Assembly: GCA_039696685.1 (NCBI GenBank)
Contig: CP155565.1
Span: 310,001-374,000 of the forward strand
Length of the DNA: 64,000 nucleotides
DNA from: Vibrio sp. CDRSL-10 TSBA
GTDB lineage: Bacteria; Pseudomonadota; Gammaproteobacteria; Enterobacterales; Vibrionaceae
Direction of reading: 5' to 3'
This document shows positions 1-9,158 of this stretch, one piece after another. A program made the position numbers and the translations under genes. A model generated the notes under the pieces. That model was not told the DNA's origin. It did not search any database and saw only the letters and a program-made list of their open reading frames with translations. Within the stretch, counting starts at the first letter, position 1. Every line of letters starts with the position of its first letter.

Positions 1-829
1 CCTAAGACGCTATTATGCCTCTTACGCCGAGATAGCCCGACGCCATGATGTCGGTTTAATTTTGGAAACGGCGACCTGGCGGGCCAATCCAGAGTACGGT
101 GGACGTCTGGGATATAGCCTGGCACAGCTTGAAACGGAAATGCGCAAAGCCGTCAGTTTGTTACTTGATATTCGCCAGGAGTATGAATCGCCGCACACCC
201 CGGTGGTAATCAGTGGTTGTCTTGGTCCGCGTGGGGATGGTTACAGCGTGCAGGAAAGGATGACCGCTCAGGAAGCCGATGATTATCACGATTTTCAAAT
301 CCACAGTTTTACCACTGCAGCTGCAGATCTGGTCACCGCGCTGACACTCACTTATGCCGAGGAAGCGATTGGCATTTCTATGGCGGCCAGACGGCACGCA
401 ATGCCGGTGGTGATTTCCTTTACGGTTGAAACAGACGGCCGTCTGCCGTCGGGTCAGTCGTTAGGTGAAGCGATTTGTCAGGTTGAACTCGATACCGATG
501 CCTATCCGTCGTATTACATGATCAACTGCGCTCACCCGAGTCATTTCAGAGCCGCGGTCAGCGGTGGTGAACCGTGGGTAAGGCGCATACATGGCCTTAG
601 GGCAAATGCCTCCGCGCTGAGTCATGCAGAATTGGATCAATGCACCAAACTCGATGATGGTAACCCGCACGAGCTCAGCCTTGACTACACACAGCTGATC
701 AATAAGTCACTACGTCACGTCAACATTGTCGGCGGATGCTGTGGTACCGACACCCGTCACTTAGATCGAATTGTCGCAAGCTGTTTACCCGTTTACCGGC
801 AAGGAAAGGGGGTTAAACCGTTAAGTTAA
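1..829 (+). CDS. Homocysteine S-methyltransferase family protein (5' end cut by window)
   Basis: This is the C-terminal part of a zinc-dependent methyltransferase that would move a methyl group to homocysteine (or a related thiol or selenol) to form methionine. The open frame runs from base 2 with no start codon in view; an early stretch reads LILETATWRANP, typical of the family. Zinc ligands are visible: the Cys of INCAHP (about residue 180 of the visible part) and the double Cys of VGGCCGT near the C-terminus. The true start lies outside the window, and the TTG at 62 is only an internal codon. It converges with glgC. The exact methyl donor (S-methylmethionine or other) cannot be told from this sequence. 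Confidence 0.85.
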   Translation, partial: LRRYYASYAEIARRHDVGLILETATWRANPEYGGRLGYSLAQLETEMRKAVSLLLDIRQEYESPHTPVVISGCLGPRGDGYSVQERMTAQEADDYHDFQIHSFTTAAADLVTALTLTYAEEAIGISMAARRHAMPVVISFTVETDGRLPSGQSLGEAICQVELDTDAYPSYYMINCAHPSHFRAAVSGGEPWVRRIHGLRANASALSHAELDQCTKLDDGNPHELSLDYTQLINKSLRHVNIVGGCCGTDTRHLDRIVASCLPVYRQGKGVKPLS

Positions 830-956
830 ATAGTTAAAGATAAATAGTTGAATAGTTAACGGGGGAGTCGGGGAAATGGTTTCGCAGTCATAGACAGACA
901 GCGAGTGTTGCGAGTTATACGTGCAGGCAGAGTACGTCAGATGGGATGGCGGTGAA

Positions 957-981
957 GAGGAATCACCATGCGTGAATCCTC
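957..981 (-). terminator. Possible weak hairpin terminator after glgC
   Basis: GAGGAATCAC (957-966) and GTGAATCCTC (972-981) form a 10-bp stem with one mismatch and a 5-nt loop, just downstream of the repaired glgC stop. There is no good T run. The 830-860 stretch beside it is AT-rich with degenerate copies of TAGTTAA. Confidence 0.3.
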
Positions 982-1029
982 TCGACTGATTGCCGGTTAC
1001 CATTTTAGTAACAGCGGCGATTCGTGGGC

Positions 1030-2245
1030 TCAGAAACTGGTAGCTTTCCGGAACGACCACTATGCCTTTTTCGGAAATACGGAAACGTTTCGCATCTTCA
1101 ATCGGATTCAGTCCGATCTGAGTATGAGGCGGAATTTTTACGTGTTTGTCGATAATACAATTGACCAGCTGGCAACCGTCACCGACTTCGACATCGTCAA
1201 ACAGAATACAATCAACAATGGTTGCACTATCGTTGATACGTACGCCGGATGAAATGACCGAGTGTTGCACGGAACCACCAGAGTTTACTACTCCGTTGGC
1301 GATAATGGAGTTGATAAAAATTCCCTCATTACCTGTGGCGGAGGAGACGGTCCGGGCTGGTGGCAACTGCGGTTCATAAGTCCGAATTGCCCAGTTTTTC
1401 TGGTACAGATTCATTGGCGGAACAGGATCCAGCAGGTCCATGTTGGCTTCATAGAACGAATCGATGGTACCCACATCGCGCCAGTAGTTATCTTTGGCAA
1501 CCCGACCTTTTTCGTCACCAAACTGATAGGCATAGACGTTATTGTCAGGAATCAGTTTCGGGATGATGTCTTTACCAAAATCATGACTGGAAGCCTCATT
1601 CTCAGCATCTTCTTTCAGTACTTGTTGTAACACAGCCATGTCGAAGATATAGATCCCCATGGATGCCAGACTCCGGTCAGGCCGGTTTGGCATGGATGGC
1701 GGATCGCTCGGTTTTTCAATGAATGACGTGATGCGGTGTTCGTCATCAATCGCCATTACACCAAACGCCTTTGCTTCCTCGCGTGGTACATCCATACAGG
1801 CAATGGTCAGTGCCGCGCCTTTTTCACGGTGTTCATCCAGCATCGCGGCATAGTCCATGCGATAGATATGATCGCCGGACAGAACAACGACGTGTTTGGC
1901 ATCGCTGCGCGACAGTAGCCACATGTTGTGGAACAGGGCGTCGGCAGTCCCTTCGTACCATTTACCACCTTTACGCATTTGTGGGGGGACCACAGTGATG
2001 AATTCGCCCAATTCAGGATTGAATATGGACCAGCCATCGCGTAAATGCTTTTGTAACGAGTGCGATTTGTATTGTGTCAACACCAAGATGCGACGTAACC
2101 CGGAATGCAGACAGTTGGTAAGTGTAAAATCGATAATACGGTATTTACCGCCAAATGGTACGGCAGGTTTAGCGCGGTCATCGGTTAGCGGGGATAGTCG
2201 TGAGCCGACACCACCGGCAAGCACGACTGCTAAGGTATCTTGCAT
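1030..2245 (-). CDS. glgC: Glucose-1-phosphate adenylyltransferase (one extra base near 3' end)
   Basis: GlgC makes ADP-glucose from glucose-1-phosphate and ATP, the committed step of bacterial glycogen synthesis. The N-terminal nucleotidyltransferase motif [13 protein letters not shown] and the sequence KPAVPFGG are present, followed by GTADALFHN, the [10 protein letters not shown] active-site region, and a C-terminal left-handed beta-helix. The start MQDTLAVV at 2245 follows GGGAG. As read, the frame runs on to base 821 and adds about 70 residues of non-coding-like sequence. Removing one A from the AAA at 1034-1036 gives the natural stop right after PESYQF and a 404-residue protein, the normal family length. 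No other glg gene is adjacent; a diguanylate cyclase lies upstream on the same strand. Confidence 0.92.
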
Positions 2246-2410
2246 CTTATTTCTCCCTAAATATGTGCAATTCATAACCATCTTAGAGAGTAGTACAAGT
2301 TTCACGCCAACATTGAAATTACTGTCGAATATGGGCTTTGGATTACATAAGTTCTCACTAATGCACTGGTTTGATGCAATATCGTGATTTTATATGCATC
2401 AAATTGGTGC

Positions 2411-4297
2411 TCAGGCGAAGTGCACCATTTCTGTGCTGGTGAGTACCGAGACCAGATTGCGTCCCGATGCTTTTGATTCATAAAGGGCCAGATCGGCTCT
2501 TTGATATACATCAGCGGTAGATTCCGTCACATCTGTAATTCCGCTGCTGATAGAAAGCTCGCCTTTGTGCTGATCAAAAATCGCGACCCGCAGGCGGTTC
2601 AATACCTTCTCAGCCTCTTCGAGCGAAGTGTGGGGCATAATAATGGCAAATTCTTCACCACCAATGCGTGAGATAAAATCCGATTCCCGCAGTTCGGTGC
2701 GCAGGCACTCGGCAACATTACGCAGAATCTCATCACCGCGCGCATGGCCAAATCTGTCGTTGATTCGTTTAAAGTGATCAATATCAACGATAGCCAGACA
2801 AGAATGCTCCTGCTCGGGATATCGTTTGACCCGCATACATTCGGACGAGAACTCCTGATCAAATTTACGTCGGTTCCAGATGCCCGTCAGACCGTCTTTC
2901 TCACTTTGATCGCGCAGCAGGTTTTCCAGCTCTTTACGTTGACTGATATCAACGAAGGAAGCGACATAAAACTGGATGACATCGTCATCATCGAGAATGG
3001 TCTGGATACGCAGGATTTCAGTGATTTCATGGCCGTTACGATGCCGGTTAACCACTTCGCCTTCCCAGGAGCCGTCCTCTTGCAGGGCTTTCCACATATT
3101 GAGATAAAACTCGTGATTATGTTTACCCGAAGCAAAAATAGACGGTTGTTTGCCCTTAACTTCATCAAATGAGTAGCCGCTTTGGTTAGTGAATTCACTG
3201 TTCACTTTGATAATGCGGTTGTTCTTGTCGGTAATCATGACCGCAGACATACCATTCATCGCCGCACGGGCGAGCTTACTTTCGATACTGTTTTTGTGAT
3301 GGTTACGATTCCAGCAGATGAAGCCTAATGCAATCAGGGTGATAACAAAGAACATGGCATACATCTGCCACAACAAGCGGTTTTTACTGCTGCGGATAAG
3401 TGGCTGTAATGCCTTATCGTCGAAGCTTTCCAGTAGAATCAGCGGCTGAACGTTGGCTAACGTCTGGCCCTGGGAAATTGTAACAAAACTGAACCATTGA
3501 TCCTGAGCAAACAGTGTCCCCTGCTGCGAACTTTCGATACTTTGCCATAACTCAGGCATTGTGAGGGCCAGATTGGTTGCCGGGGAGACTTCAATGTTCT
3601 GACGGTTGTCCAACGTCATCAAAACATCACCACGACTATTGAGCAAGCTTGGCAAACTGGCTGATGGATCGCTCCCGAACATTTGCTGATAGATGTATTC
3701 CAGACTGACTTCAGCGACCAGGTAACCAGCCCGTTCACCGTTGGAGTCTATCGGTGTAACAAAATACAAAACGGGGTGTTTTGAGGTCGCCGCCGGAGCG
3801 TCAGACTGATTGCTGCCGATTACAGCGATCTGCCCGGATTTGAGATGCTGTGCGGTGAGGAAATAATCGAACTGACTACGATTAACTAAACTGGCACCCG
3901 TGATGACGACGGCTGTGCCTTGGGTGTAATCAACGCGAATCGTTTCCTGACCGCTGCGATTAATGAATCCCAGGCTTGAATATGCGCCTTGGGTACGGGT
4001 CACTAACAGCCAAAAGTCCTGCACGGCCTCAATATTGAATTCATTCGGATTATTGACAGCGCGGTGAAAAACGCTGTTGTTGGTCAGAGTGGTAAAGGTT
4101 TTGTAGGCATCATTAAGTGAAGACACCAGTTCACGCTTGCTAAAGTCGAGCTTCACTCTCTGTTTTTGTTCCACCAATGCCAAAGCCTGACCCTCAAGCT
4201 TGGTCAACTCCTGAGCGAAGTAGAGCGCTGGTACAAATCCGATCACGCACATGACGAGCGCGAATTGACCAATGTATTTGGTGAACGTTGAAGGCAT
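2411..4297 (-). CDS. Membrane diguanylate cyclase with periplasmic sensor, PAS and GGDEF domains
   Basis: A 628-residue inner-membrane protein predicted to make cyclic di-GMP from two GTP. Order: TM helix (about 9-28), a large periplasmic cache-like sensor region (about 30-305), a second TM helix (about 310-330), a PAS domain (about 345-460, with SVMITDKNNRI-like and PAC features), and a GGDEF domain. The active-site motif is GGEEF at about 546-550, and RxxD (RESD) lies five residues before it, so product inhibition at the I-site is expected. No EAL domain is present. It is upstream of glgC with a 165-bp gap, so co-regulation is possible but not shown. The ligand of the sensor region is unknown. 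Confidence 0.93.
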   Translation of the reverse strand: MPSTFTKYIGQFALVMCVIGFVPALYFAQELTKLEGQALALVEQKQRVKLDFSKRELVSSLNDAYKTFTTLTNNSVFHRAVNNPNEFNIEAVQDFWLLVTRTQGAYSSLGFINRSGQETIRVDYTQGTAVVITGASLVNRSQFDYFLTAQHLKSGQIAVIGSNQSDAPAATSKHPVLYFVTPIDSNGERAGYLVAEVSLEYIYQQMFGSDPSASLPSLLNSRGDVLMTLDNRQNIEVSPATNLALTMPELWQSIESSQQGTLFAQDQWFSFVTISQGQTLANVQPLILLESFDDKALQPLIRSSKNRLLWQMYAMFFVITLIALGFICWNRNHHKNSIESKLARAAMNGMSAVMITDKNNRIIKVNSEFTNQSGYSFDEVKGKQPSIFASGKHNHEFYLNMWKALQEDGSWEGEVVNRHRNGHEITEILRIQTILDDDDVIQFYVASFVDISQRKELENLLRDQSEKDGLTGIWNRRKFDQEFSSECMRVKRYPEQEHSCLAIVDIDHFKRINDRFGHARGDEILRNVAECLRTELRESDFISRIGGEEFAIIMPHTSLEEAEKVLNRLRVAIFDQHKGELSISSGITDVTESTADVYQRADLALYESKASGRNLVSVLTSTEMVHFA

Positions 4298-4668
4298 AGC
4301 GACTTAGATGAAAAATGAGAGCGACAGTATAGCGTTTCATAATGAGATGTCGCTTCCAAAACCTCCGGTTCGTGCGTTAGTTCAAACTAAAGTGTGCCTG
4401 ATTTTTAAGCTAGTGTATGGCCGTTGCTCTAATGGATCAGGAAGTTGCGGGAAATATGGGAAAATTCCGGGCTACAGATATGGTGTAGGGTATTGTTGTT
4501 TAAAGAGATTTTAGACATATTATCCGGGTGTAAACTATAATAAGTAACGTGTCCTCACGTTGTGGCTGAATAGGGGCTGTTTTCCTACACTTAGCTGCCG
4601 CGTGGGCGGTATTTTTCCGCCAAAATGACAACGAAAAGCAGCTTAAACCAAGGAGAGAGGAGCTCAGT
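4298..4668. other. Divergent intergenic region, 371 bp
   Basis: This region separates the diguanylate cyclase from a small exported-protein gene. I see a sigma70-like promoter toward the right (next entry), then a long leader with a GGCGG/CCGCC hairpin around 4608-4624. I see no credible gene inside it. Confidence 0.6.
4512..4541 (+). promoter_or_regulatory. Candidate sigma70 promoter for the 94-residue protein
   Basis: TAGACA (4512-4517) and TATAAT (4536-4541) are separated by 18 bp, a good match to the sigma70 consensus. It would give a leader of about 120 nt before the ATG at 4669. Confidence 0.5.
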
Positions 4669-4953
4669 ATGAAAGTCCTAGTAAAAGCGCTAAGCATGTT
4701 TTCTCTTTTGTTCTCGGTCCAGGTGTTTGCCAATGGTGCAATCGATGCGCTCAACGTCGAAGTGATTAAACAGACCATGACAGCCGAACAGATTCATTCT
4801 GCATTGAATCGCTGGAAAGAGAAAGAGATGACATTGGCCAATGATCAGGTTGAAGTCTTGTCCAACTACCTGCCACTCGACATGCGCCAGGCGATGGCTC
4901 GTGAACAGGTTGAGCAGGAGTATAGTCAAGCTTTAAATCTGCTTGAGCTATAG
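4669..4953 (+). CDS. Small exported protein of unknown function
   Basis: This 94-residue protein has a clear signal peptide, with likely cleavage after VFA (about residue 22), leaving a helical, charged mature part of about 70 residues rich in Glu, Gln and Leu. The start is supported by a strong purine-rich ribosome site (AAGGAGAGAGGAG). I do not recognise the family. It stands alone, between a diguanylate cyclase and a decayed regulator fragment, so context gives no function. A periplasmic location is inferred from the signal sequence. Confidence 0.75.
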   Translation: MKVLVKALSMFSLLFSVQVFANGAIDALNVEVIKQTMTAEQIHSALNRWKEKEMTLANDQVEVLSNYLPLDMRQAMAREQVEQEYSQALNLLEL

Positions 4954-5120
4954 TGTAATAATGAGTATTCAATCTTTACCAATGTTGATTTTACTCAATA
5001 ACGTTCAGGCCGTTTTATGTTTGAACAATAAAGCGAAGAAAGATGAATTAAATTTGGTTAAGGATTAGACGAATTTAATTTGAGCACAGTTAAGTCGCTA
5101 TTTCTTGAGTTAATAATATT

Positions 5121-5291
5121 ATGATTGGTGTCACAAAATTTCAGCAATTACTGTATAGCGATCAGAGTATTACCGAGATTGCATACGATGTCGGTTATCA
5201 GGACAGCAACTATTTTTCCACCCGGTTCAAATCCTTGTTCAGAGTGTCGCCGCGTGATGTGCGCGCAGGATGCGCAGCGCAAAGGTACTGA
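5121..5291 (+). pseudogene. Remnant of an AraC-family regulator (C-terminal HTH only)
   Basis: The frame encodes 56 residues that match the second helix-turn-helix of AraC/XylS regulators, including [17 protein letters not shown], then [16 protein letters not shown]. The N-terminal domain and first helix are missing, and the 167 bp upstream do not encode them in any frame I could read. No extra-base repair restores it, unlike the other broken genes here. It is best read as a true gene relic. Confidence 0.75.
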
Positions 5292-5502
5292 CAGGCGAAC
5301 CAAGATGGTGAATATGCACACCCATGGTGCCAGCAATGGTTTAATTTAGTGCAATAAACCTATTTTCTTGTTGGTTATTTGTATAACTAATTGTATTCAA
5401 TGGTTTTTAATTTTTGGCATCTGTCTTGCTTTACTTAGTATGTTCTCAGCAAAGAGTCATAAACCAGTGAATTGAGGATCACTGCATACAATTTGATTAA
5501 TA

Positions 5503-5615
5503 GACATCTAGGGTTCCGGCTAATCGACTGATTGGCGACTGGTCCGAGAGTTGTCAACCTCTTATGAGGTCACACGGCGGGACAAAAGCCCGGGAGGCCA
5601 ACCAATTCATTGGTT
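5503..5615 (+). promoter_or_regulatory. Guanidine-I riboswitch (ykkC RNA) plus downstream hairpin
   Basis: The leader of the next operon carries the conserved ykkC blocks in order: CTAGGGTTCCGGC (from 5508), GACTGGTCCGAGAG (5537-5550), ACACGGCGGGACAAAAGCCC (from 5572), then GGGAGG to 5597. Known function of the class: binding free guanidinium and turning on guanidine export or use genes. Directly after it, AACCAAT (5600-5606) and ATTGGTT (5609-5615) form a perfect inverted repeat that may belong to the expression platform; it lacks a T run, so whether control acts on transcription or translation is unresolved. The first gene starts at 5664 after GGAGGTGG. Confidence 0.92.
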
Positions 5616-5663
5616 ATGTCTCTGCGCGCTTGTCAAACTGTGACCCACATTGGAGGTGGTTCT

Positions 5664-6746
5664 ATGCAACACTCACTCAAACGTTCTCTTACCGCGATCG
5701 CCCTTTCAAGCTCTCTGTTAACTGCACCTTTCCTGTCTGCGCCGGTTATGGCAGAACAAAAAACCGATTTCACTGTCGCCTGGTCCATCTACGTGGGTTG
5801 GATGCCGTGGGATTATGCCAAGTACGCCGGCGTGCTGGATAAGTGGGGCGAAAAGTACGGTATCAAGATTAATCTGGTCCAGGTTAACGACTACGTTGAG
5901 TCAATTAACCAATTTACCGCCGGCCAGTTTGACGCTACCGTGATGACTAATATGGATGCGCTGACCATTCCTGCGGCGAGTGGGATAGATTCGACAGCCC
6001 TGATTGTCGGCGACTTTTCAGACGGTAATGATGGTGTGGTCCTTAAGGGAAATGACAAGACTTTACAGGATATCAAGGGCCAGAACGTGAACCTGGTTGA
6101 ACTGAGTGTCTCGCATTACCTGATGGCACGTGCACTTGAATCGGTTGGCATGACTGAACGTGATGTGCAGGTGGTCAATACCTCAGATGCGGATATGGTC
6201 GCGGCATTCTCAACGTCGGATGTCACCACCACAGTGACCTGGAACCCGCTGCTGAGCGAAATCAAATCCCAGCCAGACACTTCTTTAGTATTCGATTCGT
6301 CAAAAATCCCCGGTGAAATCTTAGACCTGATGGTTGCCAATACCGAGACGCTGCAGGACAACCCGGCGTTGGGTAAAGCCCTGACCGGCGCCTGGTATGA
6401 AATCATGGGCCTTATGTCAGCCGACAGTGTAGAGGCTGATGAAGCTAAAACGTATATGGCCAAAGCTTCAGGTACCGACCTTCCGGGTTACAACGCCCAG
6501 CTCAAAGCGACCCACATGTATTTCAATCCACAGGATGCGCTGAATTTCACCAACAGCGATACGCTTAAATCGACCATGCAAAAGGTAGCGGAATTCTCCT
6601 TTGACCACGGCTTGCTGGGCGAAGGTGCGCCGGATGCCGGTTTTATCGGTGTCGAAACACCGGCTGGTGTTTATGGTAATCCGGACAACATCAAGCTGCG
6701 TTTTACCGCTCAGTACATGCAAATGGCCGCGCAAGGCAAGTTGTAA
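5664..6746 (+). CDS. ABC transporter substrate-binding protein of the guanidine operon (NMT1/SsuA-like)
   Basis: A 360-residue periplasmic binding protein of the type long annotated as 'putative urea ABC transporter' beside urea carboxylase. It has a signal peptide ending near VMA (about residue 31), then TVAWSIYVGWMPWDYA and the NMT1/SsuA-like fold (QVNDYVESINQFTAGQFDA). The start at 5664 follows GGAGGTGG, the best site, and lies just after the riboswitch. It is first of seven genes with short gaps or overlaps. Given riboswitch and pathway, import of guanidine or a guanidino compound is the likely role; the ligand itself is inference. Confidence 0.88.
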   Translation: MQHSLKRSLTAIALSSSLLTAPFLSAPVMAEQKTDFTVAWSIYVGWMPWDYAKYAGVLDKWGEKYGIKINLVQVNDYVESINQFTAGQFDATVMTNMDALTIPAASGIDSTALIVGDFSDGNDGVVLKGNDKTLQDIKGQNVNLVELSVSHYLMARALESVGMTERDVQVVNTSDADMVAAFSTSDVTTTVTWNPLLSEIKSQPDTSLVFDSSKIPGEILDLMVANTETLQDNPALGKALTGAWYEIMGLMSADSVEADEAKTYMAKASGTDLPGYNAQLKATHMYFNPQDALNFTNSDTLKSTMQKVAEFSFDHGLLGEGAPDAGFIGVETPAGVYGNPDNIKLRFTAQYMQMAAQGKL

Positions 6747-6781
6747 TTTTCCGGTCTCAGACACTAGCTTCAGGAGTTGTT

Positions 6782-7603
6782 ATGACGAAACTTATCAATC
6801 GTCAACCGTCGCGCTATAGCAAACTGATGCTGGGCTTACTGCCTTTCGTGATTTTGTTGTTCGTGTATATCACTGCATCAGACGCTCGTCTTGCTGCCAA
6901 TCCGGCCGACAAACTGTTGCCGGCATTCAGTAGCTTTGTTGATGCGTTTGATCGTATGGCCCTGACGCCCAGCAAGCGGACCGGCGACTATGTTTTCTGG
7001 ACTGACACCCTGGCCAGTTTGCAGCGTCTGGCGATGGGCGTTGGTGCCAGTGCTTTGTTCGGTCTGGCGATTGGTGTCGCGAACGGCATGATCCCGATGG
7101 TGCGTTCATCCCTGTCACCTTTAGTCACGGCGGCATCCCTGATTCCGCCGATGGCGATTCTGCCGATTCTGTTTATTACCTTTGGTTTGGGTGAAGTATC
7201 TAAAGTGGTGCTTATTTTTATCGGCATCTGCCCGATCATTATTCGCGATATGCAGCTCAAAGCCCAGTCGTTGCCGCAGGAACAGCTTATCAAAGCGCAG
7301 ACCTTAGGCGGCAGCAGCTGGCAAATTATTGTGCGGGTGGTTCTGCCGCAAATTTTCCCGCGTCTTATCGAAGCGGTGCGCCTGACGCTGGGCAGTGCCT
7401 GGTTGTTCCTGATTGCCGCGGAAGCGATTGTCGCCACCGATGGCCTGGGTTATCGCATCTTCCTGGTGCGTCGTTACCTGGCAATGGATGTGATTCTGCC
7501 TTATGTACTGTGGATTACGCTGCTGGCGTTCAGCATGGATTGGCTGCTGCGCAAACTGTCCGAGAAAACCTGTCCCTGGTATCACCAGTCACAAGGAGAA
7601 TAA
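6782..7603 (+). CDS. ABC transporter permease of the guanidine operon
   Basis: A 273-residue inner-membrane permease of the SsuC/TauC (BPD_transp_1) type with about six hydrophobic helices. The EAA-loop region, which contacts the ATPase, is seen around KAQTLGGSSWQIIVRVVLP. It follows the binding protein by 35 bp and lies 2 bp before the ATPase gene. It would form the membrane channel of the importer. Confidence 0.88.
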   Translation: MTKLINRQPSRYSKLMLGLLPFVILLFVYITASDARLAANPADKLLPAFSSFVDAFDRMALTPSKRTGDYVFWTDTLASLQRLAMGVGASALFGLAIGVANGMIPMVRSSLSPLVTAASLIPPMAILPILFITFGLGEVSKVVLIFIGICPIIIRDMQLKAQSLPQEQLIKAQTLGGSSWQIIVRVVLPQIFPRLIEAVRLTLGSAWLFLIAAEAIVATDGLGYRIFLVRRYLAMDVILPYVLWITLLAFSMDWLLRKLSEKTCPWYHQSQGE

Positions 7604-7605
7604 GC

Positions 7606-8397
7606 ATGCAGGACAAACAACCCATTATTGAAATCAAGCAGGTGTGGAAAGAGTACGGTGACAACATCGTGCTGGAGAAGCTTAACCTGAATGTGTATCC
7701 GGGCGATTTTGTCAGCATCGTCGGCGCGTCAGGCTGTGGCAAAACCACCTTGCTTAATATGCTGCTTGGCACCGAGCGTCACACCCGTGGTGAAATCCTG
7801 CTCGATGGCAAGCCTCTGTCCTCCGAGCCGGGTGTCGAACGTGGTGTGGTGTTTCAGAAATATTCGGTCTTTCCCCATCTGACCGCACTGCAAAATGTGC
7901 TGCTGGGTAAAGAGTTCGAGTCTCGTGGTTTGCTGACCTGTCTTACCGGGCGTGGCTTTGGGGCAGAGAAGCGTGCGGCAGTGCAAGAGGCCGCAGCCAT
8001 CCTCAGGCAAGTCGGGCTTGGACATGCGCTGGATAAATATCCGCATGAACTGTCCGGCGGCATGCGACAGCGCTTATCGATTGCTCAGGCACTGATCAAG
8101 AAGCCGCGCATTCTGCTGCTCGATGAGCCATTCGGCGCGCTGGATCCGGGGATTCGCAAAGACATGCATAGCCTGATTAAAACCCTGTGGCACGAGCAAC
8201 AACTTACGGTGTTTATGATCACCCATGATCTGAGCGAAGGCTTCCATCTTGGTAACCGTTTGTGGGTGTTTGACCACGTACGCAAGGATGAGCAGGCGCC
8301 GGAGCGCTACGGAGCACAGGTCACGTTTGATATTGATTTGAAAAAACAAAACGAGGCAGAACAACTGCCTGAATTTATGAATAAAAAGATTGCATAG
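7606..8397 (+). CDS. ABC transporter ATPase of the guanidine operon
   Basis: A 263-residue ATPase that powers the importer. Walker A is GASGCGKTT (about 39-47), the ABC signature is LSGGMRQR, and Walker B is ILLLDEPFGALD, followed by the switch histidine in ITHDLSEG. The ATG at 7606 follows AAGGAG and lies 2 bp after the permease stop; an earlier in-frame start would overlap the permease and has no ribosome site. Family: SsuB/TauB-like. Confidence 0.9.
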   Translation: MQDKQPIIEIKQVWKEYGDNIVLEKLNLNVYPGDFVSIVGASGCGKTTLLNMLLGTERHTRGEILLDGKPLSSEPGVERGVVFQKYSVFPHLTALQNVLLGKEFESRGLLTCLTGRGFGAEKRAAVQEAAAILRQVGLGHALDKYPHELSGGMRQRLSIAQALIKKPRILLLDEPFGALDPGIRKDMHSLIKTLWHEQQLTVFMITHDLSEGFHLGNRLWVFDHVRKDEQAPERYGAQVTFDIDLKKQNEAEQLPEFMNKKIA

Positions 8398-8407
8398 GAG
8401 GAACGCG

Positions 8408-9146
8408 ATGTTATCTGAAACCGCTATTTTTACCGATACGATTCCTGGTGCTGCGCACTGGTCGATGGTGATTCCGAAAGGCCATGTGCTGCGTGCTACA
8501 GATCTGGAGGGCGGCGCTAACCTGAGCATGTTGTTTTACAACCCGACCAATCTGCTCGAGCGCTACAACGCTCCGGATACACTAAAAGGCCAGCATACCT
8601 TCAAACTGACTGCCGGTCATTGTCTCTATTCGGATATGGGCCGCGTGTTTCTGCTCCATCGTACGTGATGACACCCAGTGGATTGACTCGGTCTGCGGTG
8701 TGGCCAACAAGCAAAAAGTGAATGAAAAGTGGGGCCCCCGCGACTATCAGCAAGACCGCAACCAGTGGAAACAGAATGGTTACGATGCGCTGTTGGTGGA
8801 AGTGGCGAAATATGGCCTGGGTCAGCGCGATCTGGCGGCGAATCTTAACCTGTTCAGCCGGGTGAAAACGGATGCGGAAGGTAACCTGCAGTACGTTGTT
8901 GACCACAGCAAAACCGGTGACAGTATTGAACTGCGTTTTGAGATGGACACTCTGGTGGTGCTGACCACTTGTCCGCATCCGATGAATCCGGCTCAAGAGT
9001 ATCCGTTTAAAGCGGTTGAACTGGCGCTGTTTGCTGCGGATCCGGTCACCAGTGAGGATGCGTGCCTGAACTCGCGTGAAGAAAACGGTCGTGGCTTTGA
9101 AAACAACCGCCGTTACCACGTGCATGCCGCGTGCAGTCATCATTAA
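8408..9146 (+). CDS. cgdA: Carboxyguanidine deiminase subunit A (DUF1989; one extra base)
   Basis: This is the first of two DUF1989 proteins formerly called urea-carboxylase-associated protein 1. With its partner it is known to hydrolyse carboxyguanidine to allophanate and ammonia. The start MLSETAIF at 8408 follows AGGAGG. The frame breaks at TTT 8648-8650: removing one T joins DMGRVF to CSIVRDDTQWIDSVCGV and gives a 245-residue protein of normal length. The conserved Cys/His residues that may bind metal lie in SVCGV and TCPHPMN. The gene sits between the ATPase and cgdB. Confidence 0.85.
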
Positions 9147-9158
9147 GGAGGAATTGAG

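Noticed and set aside
821..1029. 70-residue C-terminal extension of GlgC
   Set aside because: It is produced by the extra A at 1034-1036; the repaired frame stops at 1030 with normal length, and the extension looks non-coding.
5125..5349. 74-codon frame overlapping the AraC relic
   Set aside because: The neighbouring frame (5121-5291) matches AraC HTH sequence; this one has no recognisable content.
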